Source: Cupriavidus laharis (GTDB lineage: Bacteria; Pseudomonadota; Gammaproteobacteria; Burkholderiales; Burkholderiaceae). From it: DNA of 64,000 nt. Shown piece by piece: positions 37,306-48,541 of the stretch; positions within the stretch are counted from its first letter, which is position 1; the number at the start of each line of letters is the position of its first letter. Where the stretch lies: contig NZ_CAJZAI010000007.1 in the NCBI RefSeq assembly GCF_914271435.1, positions 244,682-308,681 of the forward strand, read 5' to 3'. The position numbers and the translations under genes were made by a program. The notes beneath the pieces are model-generated. The model was not told the DNA's origin. It saw only the letters and a program-made list of their open reading frames with translations, and did no database searches.

Positions 37306-38324
37306 GGCTCCTCCGCCGCCGGCTGCGGCGCGCCATGCCGGCGCGGTCGCGACAGCCACGCTGCCCACACCGCCATGATGAGCTGGTACGCCAGCACCAC
37401 GCCCACCGCGGCGCCGAGCGGCCACATGAACAGCTCCCTGCGCGGCCGCCACGACAGCGTCTTGTGGTTGTGCGGCGTGATGCGGTCGAGCGTCGCATAG
37501 ATGCTCTCGAGTCCCTTCTGGTCGGCGCCGAAGAAATAGCGTCCGCCCGTCTGCGCGGCGACGCGCTGCAGCACGCCGAGATCGACGCGCTGCTCGCCCT
37601 CGGCGGAAGGGTCGCCGATGCCGATGGTATGCACGATCACGTGCCGCTGCTTCGCGATGTCCGCGGCACGTTCGGGCGGCATCTTGCTGGCGGTGTCGTT
37701 GCCGTCGGTCAGCACGATCAGCACCTTCTCGGGCGCCTGGCTCTGGTCGAACATCTTGATGCCAAGGCCGATGGCATCGCCGAGCGCCGTGCTGGGGCCG
37801 GCCATGCCCGGCAGCAAGTCATGGATCATGGTCTGCACGAGCGCGTGGTCCAGCGTGAACGGCGCCAGCGGATACGGCGCGTCGCCGAACACGATCAGGC
37901 CGATGCGGTCGCCAGGCCGGCGTGCCACGAAACTGCTGACCACTTCCCGCACCGCCTGCACGCGCGGGATCAGCGCGCCGGCCGGGTCGCGGAAATCCTG
38001 CGTATCCATCGACTGCGACAGGTCCAGCGCAAGCAGCAGGTCGCGCGCCGGCTGCACTTTCTCGATGGGCGCCTCCAGGAACTGCGGACGCGCCAGCGCC
38101 GTCACCAGCAACGCCCACGCGAGCGGCGCCAGGATGCGCTGCAGCCAGTTGCTGCGCGGCACGACCGCGCCCGGCGCCGGCTTGAGCCCCACGGCGCTGG
38201 CCACCTCGCCGAAGAACGGCAGGCGCACCGAGGGGCTTTCCTCGCGATACGGCGGCAACAGCCACCACAGCAGCAAAGGCAGCGGCAGCAGCACGAAGAG
38301 CCACGGGTATTCAAACTGGTACAT
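37302..38324 (-). CDS. BatA-like von Willebrand A domain membrane protein
   Basis: The 340-residue protein has N-terminal membrane segments (about 5-25 and 62-80), a VWA domain with a complete MIDAS (DLSQS: Asp101, Ser103, Ser105), and a C-terminal membrane segment (about 305-325). Such proteins act with MoxR ATPases and bind partners through metal-dependent contacts. The ATG at 38324 is preferred to a TTG at 38336. The gene overlaps the DUF4381 gene upstream by 14 bases and the BatB/C gene downstream by 4. Confidence 0.9.
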   Translation of the reverse strand: MYQFEYPWLFVLLPLPLLLWWLLPPYREESPSVRLPFFGEVASAVGLKPAPGAVVPRSNWLQRILAPLAWALLVTALARPQFLEAPIEKVQPARDLLLALDLSQSMDTQDFRDPAGALIPRVQAVREVVSSFVARRPGDRIGLIVFGDAPYPLAPFTLDHALVQTMIHDLLPGMAGPSTALGDAIGLGIKMFDQSQAPEKVLIVLTDGNDTASKMPPERAADIAKQRHVIVHTIGIGDPSAEGEQRVDLGVLQRVAAQTGGRYFFGADQKGLESIYATLDRITPHNHKTLSWRPRRELFMWPLGAAVGVVLAYQLIMAVWAAWLSRPRRHGAPQPAAEEP

Positions 38325-38856
38325 GGTGGCAAGCAATCCATTGCTGGCAGGCCTCGGCCGTGGCCGTCACCTGGCTGTCGGGCCATTGCGCCAGCGTGGC
38401 CGCATCGCGATACTGCGCGTCGTTGACCAGCGTCGCAAGCACCGGCACCGCCGCGCCGGCCTTGCCCGCATGGGCCTGCAGGAACTGCGCCCACTCCGCC
38501 CCAGCCATGCTGGCCACCTGCGCGCGCGGCCAGGCCGCCAGCGCGGTGCGCTTGAGCAGTTCCGCCATGGCGTCCAGCGCCTGCGCGCGCACCTCGGGCG
38601 ACGCGGACAGGCCCGCGCGCAATCGCGACAGTTCGGCCAGCGCCTCGCGGCGGTAGCGGTTGGCGCGGTACTGGCGCCACCATCGCCACGCTGCGAAGGC
38701 CAGCAGCACCAGCACGATCGCGCCGGCCACGGGCCAGCCGATGGTCTGCGGCCGCCACGACGGCGGCGGCGGCACGACCACCTCGGCCATCTGCAGGAGA
38801 TCGCCGGCAATCGTGGCGCTGTCGGGTGCGGCCGTGCTGTGCGTCAGGTCGCTCAT
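38311..38856 (-). CDS. DUF4381 family membrane protein of the MoxR/VWA cluster
   Basis: The 181-residue protein has one membrane segment (about 46-63: AGAIVLVLLAFAAWRWW) and a helical, Ala-rich cytoplasmic C-terminal domain. DUF4381 proteins occur in the MoxR-DUF58-VWA gene order, but their role is unknown. It overlaps DUF58 by 4 bases, so translation is probably coupled. Confidence 0.85.
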   Translation of the reverse strand: MSDLTHSTAAPDSATIAGDLLQMAEVVVPPPPSWRPQTIGWPVAGAIVLVLLAFAAWRWWRQYRANRYRREALAELSRLRAGLSASPEVRAQALDAMAELLKRTALAAWPRAQVASMAGAEWAQFLQAHAGKAGAAVPVLATLVNDAQYRDAATLAQWPDSQVTATAEACQQWIACHHVPV

Positions 38857-39896
38857 GGCCGCCCTCCCTGCCGGGCACGCAGCGTTCCCTGGCCTTGCGG
38901 CAGCGCTTGCCCGAGCAGGCGGCGCAGTTGCAGTGGCGTTTCCTCCGCGGCCGACAGCGGCAGCAGCGGCACGCCGATGGCGCGATGCCAGCCCAGCAGG
39001 TTGCGGCTCTGCGCATCGACGAACTCGGCGATGCCCTTGCGCGTGGCGGCGTGGCCGAACCCCAGCTCGACCTGCAGCTCGCCGTCGCTGACGACAAGGT
39101 GGCCGGAGTCTGGCAGTTCGAGCAGGAACGGGTCATAGACCAGCATCGTCAGCAGGTCGTTGCGGGCGCTCATCGACAGCATCAGGTCGCGCGTGGCCGC
39201 GTCATGCCCGTCGAAGTCGCTGATGACGATGACCAGGTGGTCGTGCCGCGCGAGCCGGGCGGCGCGCTCTAGCGCGGCATTGAGCTGGCCGGCGCCGCGC
39301 CGCGCGGGGGCATCGGCACGCAGCGCCTGGTTGTGGCGCGCGATCTCGCCGAGCAAGTGCTCGACGGCCTGGCGGCTGCGGCGCGGCGCCAGCTCGGTGC
39401 ACTCTCCGTCGCCGAACACCAGGCCGCCGACACGGTCGCCCTCCGACAGCACGCGCCACGCGGCCAGCGCCGCGGCCTCTGCCGCGGCCACGGACTTCAT
39501 CGCGCGGCGGCTGCCGAAGAACATGTTGATGCGCTGGTCCACCACCAGCAGCACCGGCCGGTCCTTCTCCTCGCTGTACACGCGCACGTGCGGCTTGCCG
39601 GTGCGCGCCGTGACGCGCCAGTCCATGCTGCGGATATCGTCGCCGGGCAGGTAGCCGCGCACCTCTTCGAACGTCAGGCCGCGCCCGCGTACCCTGGAGG
39701 CATGCCGGCCGGCCAGCACGCTGTGCACCGGCTGGCGCGGCAGGAAATGGAAATCGCGCGCGGCGACTTCGAGCGCCGCCAACGCGGCGGCATCCACGCT
39801 GACGCCGGGCTGCGCGTGCGTGGGCTCGCCGCGCCCGGCTGGCACCGGCGAGCGGCCGAGCGACGCGAGATGGGATCGCATGGCGCCGCCCGCCAT
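38853..39896 (-). CDS. DUF58 domain protein (VWA-like) of the MoxR cluster
   Basis: The 347-residue soluble protein has the DUF58 hallmark REVRGYLPGDDIRSMDWRVTAR-type region (about 85-105) followed by a VWA-like fold (about 115-290: VLLVVDQRINMFFGS and VIVISDFDGHD). DUF58 proteins pair with MoxR ATPases and are thought to be adaptor or substrate-binding subunits. The gene starts one base after the moxR stop codon. Confidence 0.88.
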   Translation of the reverse strand: MAGGAMRSHLASLGRSPVPAGRGEPTHAQPGVSVDAAALAALEVAARDFHFLPRQPVHSVLAGRHASRVRGRGLTFEEVRGYLPGDDIRSMDWRVTARTGKPHVRVYSEEKDRPVLLVVDQRINMFFGSRRAMKSVAAAEAAALAAWRVLSEGDRVGGLVFGDGECTELAPRRSRQAVEHLLGEIARHNQALRADAPARRGAGQLNAALERAARLARHDHLVIVISDFDGHDAATRDLMLSMSARNDLLTMLVYDPFLLELPDSGHLVVSDGELQVELGFGHAATRKGIAEFVDAQSRNLLGWHRAIGVPLLPLSAAEETPLQLRRLLGQALPQGQGTLRARQGGRP

Positions 39897-39897
39897 G

Positions 39898-40861
<964 letters not shown>

Positions 40862-40875
<14 letters not shown>

Positions 40876-43510
40876 GGGCGTTCCTCGATGGTGCCGGGCC
40901 GGGTGTTCGGCGGCCACCCCCGAACCAGGCGTAGTAAGGGTTGTCAGGATCGGTGCGCATCACCTGCTGCATATGCAGCGCCCAGGCGTCGCGGTCGCCG
41001 TAATAGGCATCGAGGCCGGCGGTGTAGAAGGTGTGCAGGGTGTCGCGTTCGAGCCCGATGTCGGCGATCAGGCCGGCATCGGCCCCGGTCAGCGGCGGCT
41101 CGGTCTGCAGCGTCAGCAGGCGCTGCAGGACCTGCGGGAACTCGGCGCGCCGCACCCAGGCCGCGTATTCGATGCGCGGGCGGTCATCGGTCACGGCGGG
41201 CGCGTCGCCGGCATAGCGCTCCAGGCCCGCGCGGTCCGTCACCCAGGTCGCCAGCAGCGCAGCCGGCGAGGCCACGCCCACCGCTTGCAACGCCGCGGCG
41301 ACGTCGGGCTGGGCAAAGCGCTGGCGGATGCGCGCCGCATCGAGCGTGATGGGCGACAGCGAGCCCACCAGCATCATCTCGTGCAGTTCCGTGGTCCACA
41401 GCGTCGCGTGCGGGAACACGTCGAGGAAACTGCGTACCAGCGAACGCGTGTCTTCATCGTTCTGCGTGGGCAGCGGCAGCCATTGCGCGACCAGTCCACC
41501 CGCTTGCAGCCGTGCTGCCGCAAGGCGATAGAAGTCGGCCGAGTACAGGTTGACCACGCCCGCGGCCGAAGGCGGCGGCGGCTCCAGCGTGATCAGGTCG
41601 TAGCGCTGGTCGCTCTGCAGCAGCTCGCGCCGGCCGTCGCGCAGGCGGATGTCGACGCGCTTGTCGCCGGCCACGCCGTAGTTGCCCTGGAACTGCGGCA
41701 CGGCACGCAGCACCGGCGGCAGCAATTCGGCCACCACGCGCTGCTCGAGGCCCGGATACGCCAGCGTGGCACCGGCCGTGATACCCGTGCCGAGGCCGAT
41801 CACCAGCGCCGAGCGCGGTGTGCCGCTGTGCACGATCAGCGGCAGCAGTGCCTGCAACCGCATGTAGCGCAGCGACGTCATGGTGTCGCCGGAATTGGAC
41901 ACGCCCTGGATATAGAGGCGGTTGAAGCTGTGGCTCGACGACGACTGCTTTACCACCGCCACGGTGGCACCGCGGCCCTCCTCGTAGAACACCATCTCGC
42001 CGCCGCGCGCGCGCGCCAGCAGCGTGGCGAGCCGATCGGCGGGCGCCAGCGCCGCGGCGATCACCGCGAGCAGCGCCACCATCGGTACCGCCCAGCGCGC
42101 CAGCTTGTTCACGCCCGAGCCAAGCGCCACCGCGACAACGCCGACAATGCCGGCGCCCACCGCCAGCAGCGACAGCGTATGCACCAGTCCAATGCGCGGC
42201 ACCAGCACAAACCCCGCCACCGCCGTGCCGACGATGCCGCCCAGCGTATTGAGCGCCACCACTGCGCCGACACCGGCGCCGAGCCGATGATTGTCCACGC
42301 CTACGCGCAGCACGAACGGGAACGCAGCGCCCAGCAGCAGCGTGGGCACGAACACCACGCACAGCGCCGCCACGGCAAAGCTCGCGCAAGCGGCAGCAAG
42401 GCCGCTCGACGTGGCCGACTGCACCCACGCCGATACCGCCGCCTGCATCTGCAGCAGCCATTCGCCCAACACCACGATTTCGAGCAGCGCCACCAGCCCA
42501 GCCGCGGCGATCAGCATCGCAAACGCGCCCCACGGGTCGCGCGCACGATCGGCCCGCCGCGCCGCCAGTGCGCTGCCGATGGCAAGGCCCGCAAGATAGG
42601 TCGCCAGCACCACCGCAAAAGCAAAGGTGCGCGTGCTGATGAACTGCACGATGGCCTGCGACCACACCACCTCATAGCCAAGTGCGATGCCGCCCGCAGC
42701 AGCATAGAGCACCAGCGCCAGCCGGCCATCGCCGGCATCGCGCGCGGGCTGTGTGGATGCTGGCGCGGCAGCGGTGGTGACCGGTTCTTCCGCCGGCACC
42801 GTGCGCGACGCAAGGGCCAGCGCGGCAGCGGCGGCAAGACCGTTGAGCGTGGCCGCAGCCAGCGCGCTGCCCGTAATGCCGAGCCACGGGATCAGTACGA
42901 AGCCCGCCAGCAGCGTGCCGGCAATGGCACCCGCGGTGTTGGCGGCATACAGGCGTCCGCCATGTGTGCCGACCTGTCCCGCGCGCGACGCCAGCATGCG
43001 CATCAGCACCGGCAGCGTGCCGCCCATGGCCGCCGCAGGCAGGATCACCAGCACGAACAGCAACGCCCAGGCCAGCAGGCCGACACGGCTTTCCAGCCAT
43101 GCGAATGGCGCGGCGGCGCGAGCGAGCGCCAGTGTGGCGCCAATGGCCAGCACCAGCACGGCGATTTCGAGCCACGCATACAGCCGCAGCGGCTGTGCAT
43201 GGCGGTCGGCCACGCGTCCGAGCAGCCAGCCGCCGAATGCGAGCCCGGCAAAGAAGGCGCCCACGGCAGTGGTGACGGCGTGCACATCCACGCCGACCAC
43301 CAGCGCGAGCTGCTTGATCCAGAGAACCTGGTAGATCAGTCCGGCCGCGCCGGACGCGAAAAGCAACAGGGCAGGTGCCAGCACGGCGCCGTCATGCGCC
43401 AACTGGTCCTGCCCTGCCTGCAAGGCGGCGCTTTCCGCGCGCCGCGGTTTGTCAGATCTGTGCCGCGCTTGCTGCTTGCCGGCGTTTGCGCCGGCATGCG
43501 CTTCTCTCAT
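40862..43510 (-). CDS. Fused MFS-like membrane domain and spermidine-synthase-like domain
   Basis: The 882-residue protein has many membrane segments (about 45-530, MFS-like, starting LLLFASGAAGLIYQVLW) and a C-terminal Rossmann domain. The SAM/aminopropyl-binding glycine motif is VIGLGTGITAG near 570-580. The position of the catalytic Asp in true spermidine synthases is replaced by LEPPPPS near 640. This substitution is usual in this fused family, whose activity is unproven. A TPR-like tail follows. It starts 58 bases after the sulfatase stop, with an AGGA-type ribosome binding site, and overlaps moxR downstream. Confidence 0.9.
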
Positions 43511-43568
43511 GGTGCGATCCTGGTGAAGAGGCTGGCCGGGATGACCCGGCCAGCCATTGCCGCCGGAA

Positions 43569-45329
43569 TTACTTCGCGCCAGCCCCCGCCCCCTTGTCGA
43601 GGGACTTCATCAACGCCTCGGTCATCTGGTCGATGGTGAAGCTTGCCGGCCGCTGGCTGGGCGGGTAGTCCTTGAACGTCTGGAGGAACGGCGCCACCCG
43701 CGACGACGCATAGCTGATCATGTAGGCATTCTTCGCCGTCCAGTCATAGTACTGGTCGGAAACGACGTCCGCCCGCTCATAGGGGTCCATGCGCAGGTTG
43801 AACGCCTTCGGCACGCGCAGGCAGGTGAAGGGGTTGGCCCACACCTGGAAGCCGCCAGGCTCGCGCTGCTCGCAGAAGACAAACTTCCAGTCATTGTGGC
43901 GCATCGCCACCAGCACGCCATCATCGTTGAAGTAGTAGAAGTCCTGGCGTGGACCCACGTTGCTCTGCCCGGTCAGGTATGGCACGAAGTTGTAGCCGTC
44001 GAGGTGCACCTTGAACGACTTTCCGCCAATGCTGGTGCCCTTGAGCAAGCGATCCTTGATGTCGGCATCGCCGGCGGCGGCAAGCAGCGTCGGGAACCAG
44101 TCGAGACCGGACATCATCGTCGTGGACACCGTGCCAGGCTTGATCCTGCCTGGCCAGCGCACCATTGCCGGCACACGGAATGCCCCTTCCCAGTTGGTGT
44201 CCTTCTCGCTGCGGAACGGCGTGGTCGCCGCATCGGGCCAGGAGAACTGGTTCGGGCCGTTGTCCGTGCTGTAGACCACGATGGTGTTGTCCGCGATCTT
44301 CAGGTCATCGAGCGCCTTGAGCAGCTTGCCGACGTCGCCGTCGTGCTCGATCATGCCGTCCGCATACTCGTTGCCCGGCATGCCGCTCTGTCCGCGCATC
44401 GACTCGCGTACGTGCGTGAACAGGTGCATGCGCGTGGTATTCATCCACACGAAGAACGGCTTGTCAGCCTTCACCTGCTTCTCCATGAAGCCGATCGCCG
44501 CCGCCGTGGTTTCGTCGTCGATGGTTTCCATGCGCTTGCGGTTCAGCGGGCCGGTATCTTCCACCTTGCCGTCAGCGAAGGAATGGATGACGCCGCGCGG
44601 CCCGTTCGCCTTCACCCAGGCCTGGTCGTTCTTCGGATAGTACGGACGCTCGGGCTCTTCTTCCGCATTGAGGTGGTACAGATTACCAAAGAACTCGTCG
44701 AAGCCGTGCGCGGTCGGCAGATACTCGTTGCGGTCGCCCAGGTGGTTCTTGCCGAACTGGCCGGTCGCGTAGCCAAGCGGCTTGAGCGCCTGCGCGATGG
44801 TCACGTTCTGCGCTTGCAGGCCGACCGGCGCCCCCGGAATACCGACCTTCAGCAGGCCCGTTCGCAGCCCGACCTCGCCGGTGATGAACGTGGATCGGCC
44901 CGCCGTGCAGCTGTTCTCGCCGTAGTAGTCGGTGAACATCATGCCTTCGCTGGCGATGCGGTCGATGTTGGGCGTGCGGTAGCCCACCACGCCGTGGCTG
45001 TAGGCGCTGATGTTGGTCTGCCCGATGTCATCGCCGAAGATGACCAGGATGTTCGGTTTCTTGCCGGACGGCGCGGCGGCCGCCATCGCCGGCGCGGATG
45101 CCGCGGCAACCGGCGCATTGGCCGCCACTGGCGGGTTCTCCTTGGCCGGCTCAGGCGCGGCCGCGGCGGGTGCCGGCGCCGCGGCGGGCGCCTGTGCCGC
45201 TGGCTGCTGCTCCTTGGGCGGCGTCTCCTTCTTGCCGCAGCCCGCGATCGTGAACACGGCGGCGGCCATGGCCAGCATCACCAGCCTGGAGCCCCGTCCT
45301 TTCGCTATGCCTTCTTCAACTCGGTGCAT
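43569..45329 (-). CDS. Arylsulfatase, predicted lipoprotein (formylglycine-dependent)
   Basis: The 586-residue enzyme has a lipobox (TIAGC, Cys31; +2 Gly), an Ala/Pro-rich tether (about 41-88) and a type I sulfatase domain. The metal-binding GDD (99-101) is followed by the sulfatase signature CTAGR at 141-145, in which Cys141 would be converted to formylglycine. His and Lys residues of the active site follow, for example FVWMNTTRMH and GKNHLGD. It should hydrolyse a sulfate ester in the periplasm. The substrate is not predictable. An FGE homologue is encoded upstream in the same run. An excellent GGAGG ribosome binding site precedes the ATG. Confidence 0.93.
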   Translation of the reverse strand: MHRVEEGIAKGRGSRLVMLAMAAAVFTIAGCGKKETPPKEQQPAAQAPAAAPAPAAAAPEPAKENPPVAANAPVAAASAPAMAAAAPSGKKPNILVIFGDDIGQTNISAYSHGVVGYRTPNIDRIASEGMMFTDYYGENSCTAGRSTFITGEVGLRTGLLKVGIPGAPVGLQAQNVTIAQALKPLGYATGQFGKNHLGDRNEYLPTAHGFDEFFGNLYHLNAEEEPERPYYPKNDQAWVKANGPRGVIHSFADGKVEDTGPLNRKRMETIDDETTAAAIGFMEKQVKADKPFFVWMNTTRMHLFTHVRESMRGQSGMPGNEYADGMIEHDGDVGKLLKALDDLKIADNTIVVYSTDNGPNQFSWPDAATTPFRSEKDTNWEGAFRVPAMVRWPGRIKPGTVSTTMMSGLDWFPTLLAAAGDADIKDRLLKGTSIGGKSFKVHLDGYNFVPYLTGQSNVGPRQDFYYFNDDGVLVAMRHNDWKFVFCEQREPGGFQVWANPFTCLRVPKAFNLRMDPYERADVVSDQYYDWTAKNAYMISYASSRVAPFLQTFKDYPPSQRPASFTIDQMTEALMKSLDKGAGAGAK

Positions 45330-45385
45330 GTTCCGCCTCCGTTCGTTGACCTGTTACGGTCAGTTCACTGCTGCTCACGTAATGC

Positions 45386-46480
45386 TCATGGCTTGCCGGC
45401 CGGATAGACCTGCAGCCAGTCCTGCTTCATGCTGATCACGGTCCAGCCTTTGGCCCTGGCCGCGTCGAGCGCCTTGTCGAGCTTGCCGACCTTGGACTGC
45501 CGGTCATAGGCGAACTCGCGCTCGGCGTCGTCGTGGTGGACCAGCACGGCCAGGCGCGGACCATCGCCGCCGGTGGTGTACTCCAGCATCTGCAGGTCGC
45601 CGTCCGAATTGCCCACGGCAAGGATCGGGCGGCGGCCGATATGGCGGTAGATGCCAACCGGCTTGCCCGGCCCGTCATCGATGAAATCGAGCTTCGGGTC
45701 GCGCACCAGCACCGGCTTGCCGTCGCGCACCGCGTACTTGACCGCCTGCGAGGAACCGATCACCTGTTCGGGCGGAATGCCGTAGACCTTCTGCGTCCAC
45801 GGCCGCATGAACTCGATGGTGCCGCCCGAGACGATGTAGGTCTTGAAGCCATTGGCGCGCAGGTAGGACAGCAGCTCGAGCTGCGGCTGGTAGACCAGCT
45901 CGGTGAAGGGGCGCTGCAGCTTGGGATGCCTGGCCTGCGCGAGCCATGCGCGGATGGTGCGGTCGTACTCCTCCACCGTCATGCCGCTGTTGGCCGCGGC
46001 GATCAGTGCCAGCAGCTGCTTCTCGTTGCGCATCAGGGCCTGCATGTCGTTGGCCATCAGCGCCTTGAACGCAGGATTGCTCTTCCACTCCGGGTGCTTC
46101 GGCGCTGCCGCCCTGACCTGATCGAGCAGGAAGAAGAACTGGAAGTAGAGCGGCTGCTCGCTCCACAGCGTGCCGTCGTTGTCGAACACGGCGACACGGT
46201 CCTCCGGCGCCACGAAGGTCGGCGATCCCGCGCGCGTGGTATCGGCGACGAACTTGAGCAGCGCCTGCCGCGCTGGCCCGTCACGCCATGAAGGCAGGGC
46301 CTGCTCGGCTGCCTGAGGGGCCTGCGCCGACTGGACGCCTGCCGCGGTGGCACCGGCTTCTGGCGGTGCCGCGCACCCGCCCAGGTTGACGCCGGCAAAC
46401 GCCAGCACGGCCAGGCACAGCGCGGCAAGCGCCGGGCGCAACGGGTTGCGGCCGGGCCGCTTGAGGGCGGAGAGTTCCAT
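45386..46480 (-). CDS. HAD-superfamily phosphatase-like lipoprotein
   Basis: The 364-residue protein has a signal peptide with lipobox LGGC (Cys36; +2 Ala), a linker, and a HAD domain. Motif I is DNDGT with Asp100 and Asp102, a VSGG motif II follows, and motif IV is GNSDGD. It is most like periplasmic phosphoserine-phosphatase-type HAD enzymes, but no substrate can be named. It lies between the FGE homologue (48 bases) and the sulfatase (56 bases), so a shared task, such as processing a sulfated and phosphorylated substrate, is possible. The ATG at 46480 follows a GGAG ribosome binding site. Confidence 0.85.
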   Translation of the reverse strand: MELSALKRPGRNPLRPALAALCLAVLAFAGVNLGGCAAPPEAGATAAGVQSAQAPQAAEQALPSWRDGPARQALLKFVADTTRAGSPTFVAPEDRVAVFDNDGTLWSEQPLYFQFFFLLDQVRAAAPKHPEWKSNPAFKALMANDMQALMRNEKQLLALIAAANSGMTVEEYDRTIRAWLAQARHPKLQRPFTELVYQPQLELLSYLRANGFKTYIVSGGTIEFMRPWTQKVYGIPPEQVIGSSQAVKYAVRDGKPVLVRDPKLDFIDDGPGKPVGIYRHIGRRPILAVGNSDGDLQMLEYTTGGDGPRLAVLVHHDDAEREFAYDRQSKVGKLDKALDAARAKGWTVISMKQDWLQVYPAGKP

Positions 46481-46528
46481 CACGCGCGCTCCTGTCGTTG
46501 GAAAAGGGGTTGTAGGCGGGCGACGCGG

Positions 46529-47752
46529 CTACCGCGCCATGGCCAGTGGCTGCTGCTTGCGCATTTCGGCCCAACGGCTGTCGTCCATCACCAGCCGGAA
46601 GCCCAGGTGCGACATGCTGTTGTACGGGTCCGTGCCGCGCCGGGCGCTGGGCCGGTAGCTCAGGCAATAGTCTTCGTTGCAGAGGAAGGAGCCGCCGCGC
46701 GTGACGCGCTTGGGCGCAGTCACGGGCACGCCGGGCTCGCTCGGGTCCCATGACGCCACGGGACCTGCGGGATCGTCGATCCGCTTGCCCAGTGCGGCCT
46801 CGCGCCGGAACTGGTCGGCGCGGTACCAGTCCGCCACCCACTGCCAGGCATTGCCGGTCATGTCATAGAGGCCGTAGCCATTGGCCGGGAACGTGCCGAC
46901 CGGGCTAGTGCCCAGCGCGCCGCCCGCCTTCGGGCTGATCACTGGGAACGGCTGGATCTGCTGCCCCTGCCAGACGTTTGCCATCTGCTTGCCGTCCGGC
47001 GCGAATTTCTCGCCCCACGCGTAGGTGGCCTGCTCCAGGCCGCCGCGCGCGGCGAACTCCCACTCGGCTTCGGTCGGCAGGCGCTTGCCGGCCCACTTGG
47101 CATAGGCCTGTGCGTCCTCATACGAGACCTGCACGACCGGATGATTGTCCTTGCCTTCGATCGACGTGCCCGGCCCGCCCGGATGGCGCCAGTCGGCGCC
47201 ATGCACATAGCGCCACCAGCGCGAATAGTCCTGCAGCGGCACGGGCCGCGAGGTGCCCACGAACACCATGCCGCCCGCGACCATCGCGCTGTCGGGCGGG
47301 CGCGGCGTGCCGGGCGGGAGCTGCACCCTCAGGGTTTCCCAGTCAGGCGCCTTCTCCGCGGTGGTGACGTAGCCGGTAGCCTCGACGAACTTGCGGAACT
47401 CGGCATTGGTGACATGGTGCTGGTCCATCCAGAAGCCGTGGATGCGCACCTTGTGCGCAGGCTTCTCGTTGGCCTGCGCCATCTTGCTGTCGCTGCCCAT
47501 GAGGAATTCGCCGCCCGGAACGTGAACCATGCCGGCCGGGCCGCGGGTGCCATCGCCGACAACGATGCCCTGTGCCTGTCCGTGCCGGCCGTGCTGGGCC
47601 CACCAGGTCGCACCAACGCCCACCGCGACACCGGCGCACACAAGCATTGCGACCATGGCACCACGCCAGCGGCGCGGCGGCGCGGCCACCGCCGTCGCAG
47701 CGCCCTCCGCCTGCGCCATGCCCGTGGCGGCAATCCGGCGCTTCTTGCCCAT
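46529..47752 (-). CDS. Membrane-anchored formylglycine-generating enzyme (SUMF1/FGE family)
   Basis: The 407-residue protein has a basic cytoplasmic start (MGKKRR), a membrane segment at about 33-55, and then a full FGE domain beginning GMVHVPGGEFLMGSDS. The aerobic FGE active-site pair is present in RGGSFLCNEDYC: Cys358 and Cys363, which bind copper in characterised FGEs, and the ending SMSHLGFR is typical. It would oxidise the sulfatase Cys141 to formylglycine, apparently outside the cytoplasm. It is the first gene of the run. The ATG at 47752 follows a GGAAGAG ribosome binding site. Confidence 0.93.
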   Translation of the reverse strand: MGKKRRIAATGMAQAEGAATAVAAPPRRWRGAMVAMLVCAGVAVGVGATWWAQHGRHGQAQGIVVGDGTRGPAGMVHVPGGEFLMGSDSKMAQANEKPAHKVRIHGFWMDQHHVTNAEFRKFVEATGYVTTAEKAPDWETLRVQLPPGTPRPPDSAMVAGGMVFVGTSRPVPLQDYSRWWRYVHGADWRHPGGPGTSIEGKDNHPVVQVSYEDAQAYAKWAGKRLPTEAEWEFAARGGLEQATYAWGEKFAPDGKQMANVWQGQQIQPFPVISPKAGGALGTSPVGTFPANGYGLYDMTGNAWQWVADWYRADQFRREAALGKRIDDPAGPVASWDPSEPGVPVTAPKRVTRGGSFLCNEDYCLSYRPSARRGTDPYNSMSHLGFRLVMDDSRWAEMRKQQPLAMAR

Positions 47753-48094
47753 GACTCTTCCTCCGTAAAGCACAAATGGTGCGTAGAGCGCACCCCGAAG
47801 CTATCGTTACAGAAGGAAAAGCGAAACGGAATTGAGTTTTCTCGGACCGTGATTTTAGATATTTCGCATCGACAGCCCGAGCGATCTCCGGCAAGGCCCG
47901 CCACGCGCCATGGGTTGATCACCGGATGCACCAATTCGGCGGGATAGTGAGGAAACTCTTGCGCCGACGAGGATGCGTCCCGGGAAAAAATGCCGCGACC
48001 CGCACATCACCCATCGAAGCAATGTGCGGGCCACCGCCTGCCATGCAGCAATCCGGAGAGCCTCAGGCGCATTGCATTCGGGAAGCGGGCGCGC
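47753..48094. other. Intergenic region upstream of the sulfatase run and after pilE
   Basis: No gene is supported in these 342 bases. Bases 47790-47870 are AT-rich compared with the flanks and probably hold the promoter of the minus-strand run that starts with the FGE gene. No terminator for pilE is obvious. Confidence 0.5.
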
Positions 48095-48538
48095 CTACCA
48101 GCACTGTGCGCTCGGCCGCGTGTTGTTCACATTACCCTGGGCACCGAAGTGATCGATCGTGTAGCTGCCGCACGCATCGCCCTCCTGGGCACCGACCGGC
48201 GTGGCGGTCGCCACAAACGTCGTTGTCGTGTTCTGCCGCACATCGAGTCGATAGAATATCTGCCCGCTTGTCTGCACGTCGGCAGGGAAACGCGAGTAGC
48301 CCAGATCGGCCGGATTGGCGGTGTAGCGGTTCTGCATGCTGAAGAAGCGCTCCTGGCGCGTAGCCAGGTCCAGCAGCGCGGTCTTGGCATCGGTGCGGCG
48401 CGAGGTCCGCACGTTCTCCGTGTATGAGGGATAGGCGATCGCAGCCAGTATCGCGATGATGGCCACCACCACCATCAGTTCGATCAGGGTGAATCCGTTC
48501 GCGGCGGGAGCGTGCAGGCGAGGTTGGCGTGTCGTCAT
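48095..48538 (-). CDS. pilE: Type IV pilin-like protein (minor pilin PilE type)
   Basis: The 147-residue protein has a short basic leader and the prepilin cleavage motif NG|FTLIELM followed by a hydrophobic helix and a C-terminal domain with two cysteines (EGDACGSY and SAQCW) that form the usual D-loop disulfide. It lies at the end of the minor-pilin operon, the place where pilE sits in related genomes. It is a minor pilin rather than the major subunit. It starts 3 bases after the pilY1 stop. Confidence 0.92.
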   Translation of the reverse strand: MTTRQPRLHAPAANGFTLIELMVVVAIIAILAAIAYPSYTENVRTSRRTDAKTALLDLATRQERFFSMQNRYTANPADLGYSRFPADVQTSGQIFYRLDVRQNTTTTFVATATPVGAQEGDACGSYTIDHFGAQGNVNNTRPSAQCW

Positions 48539-48541
48539 GAT

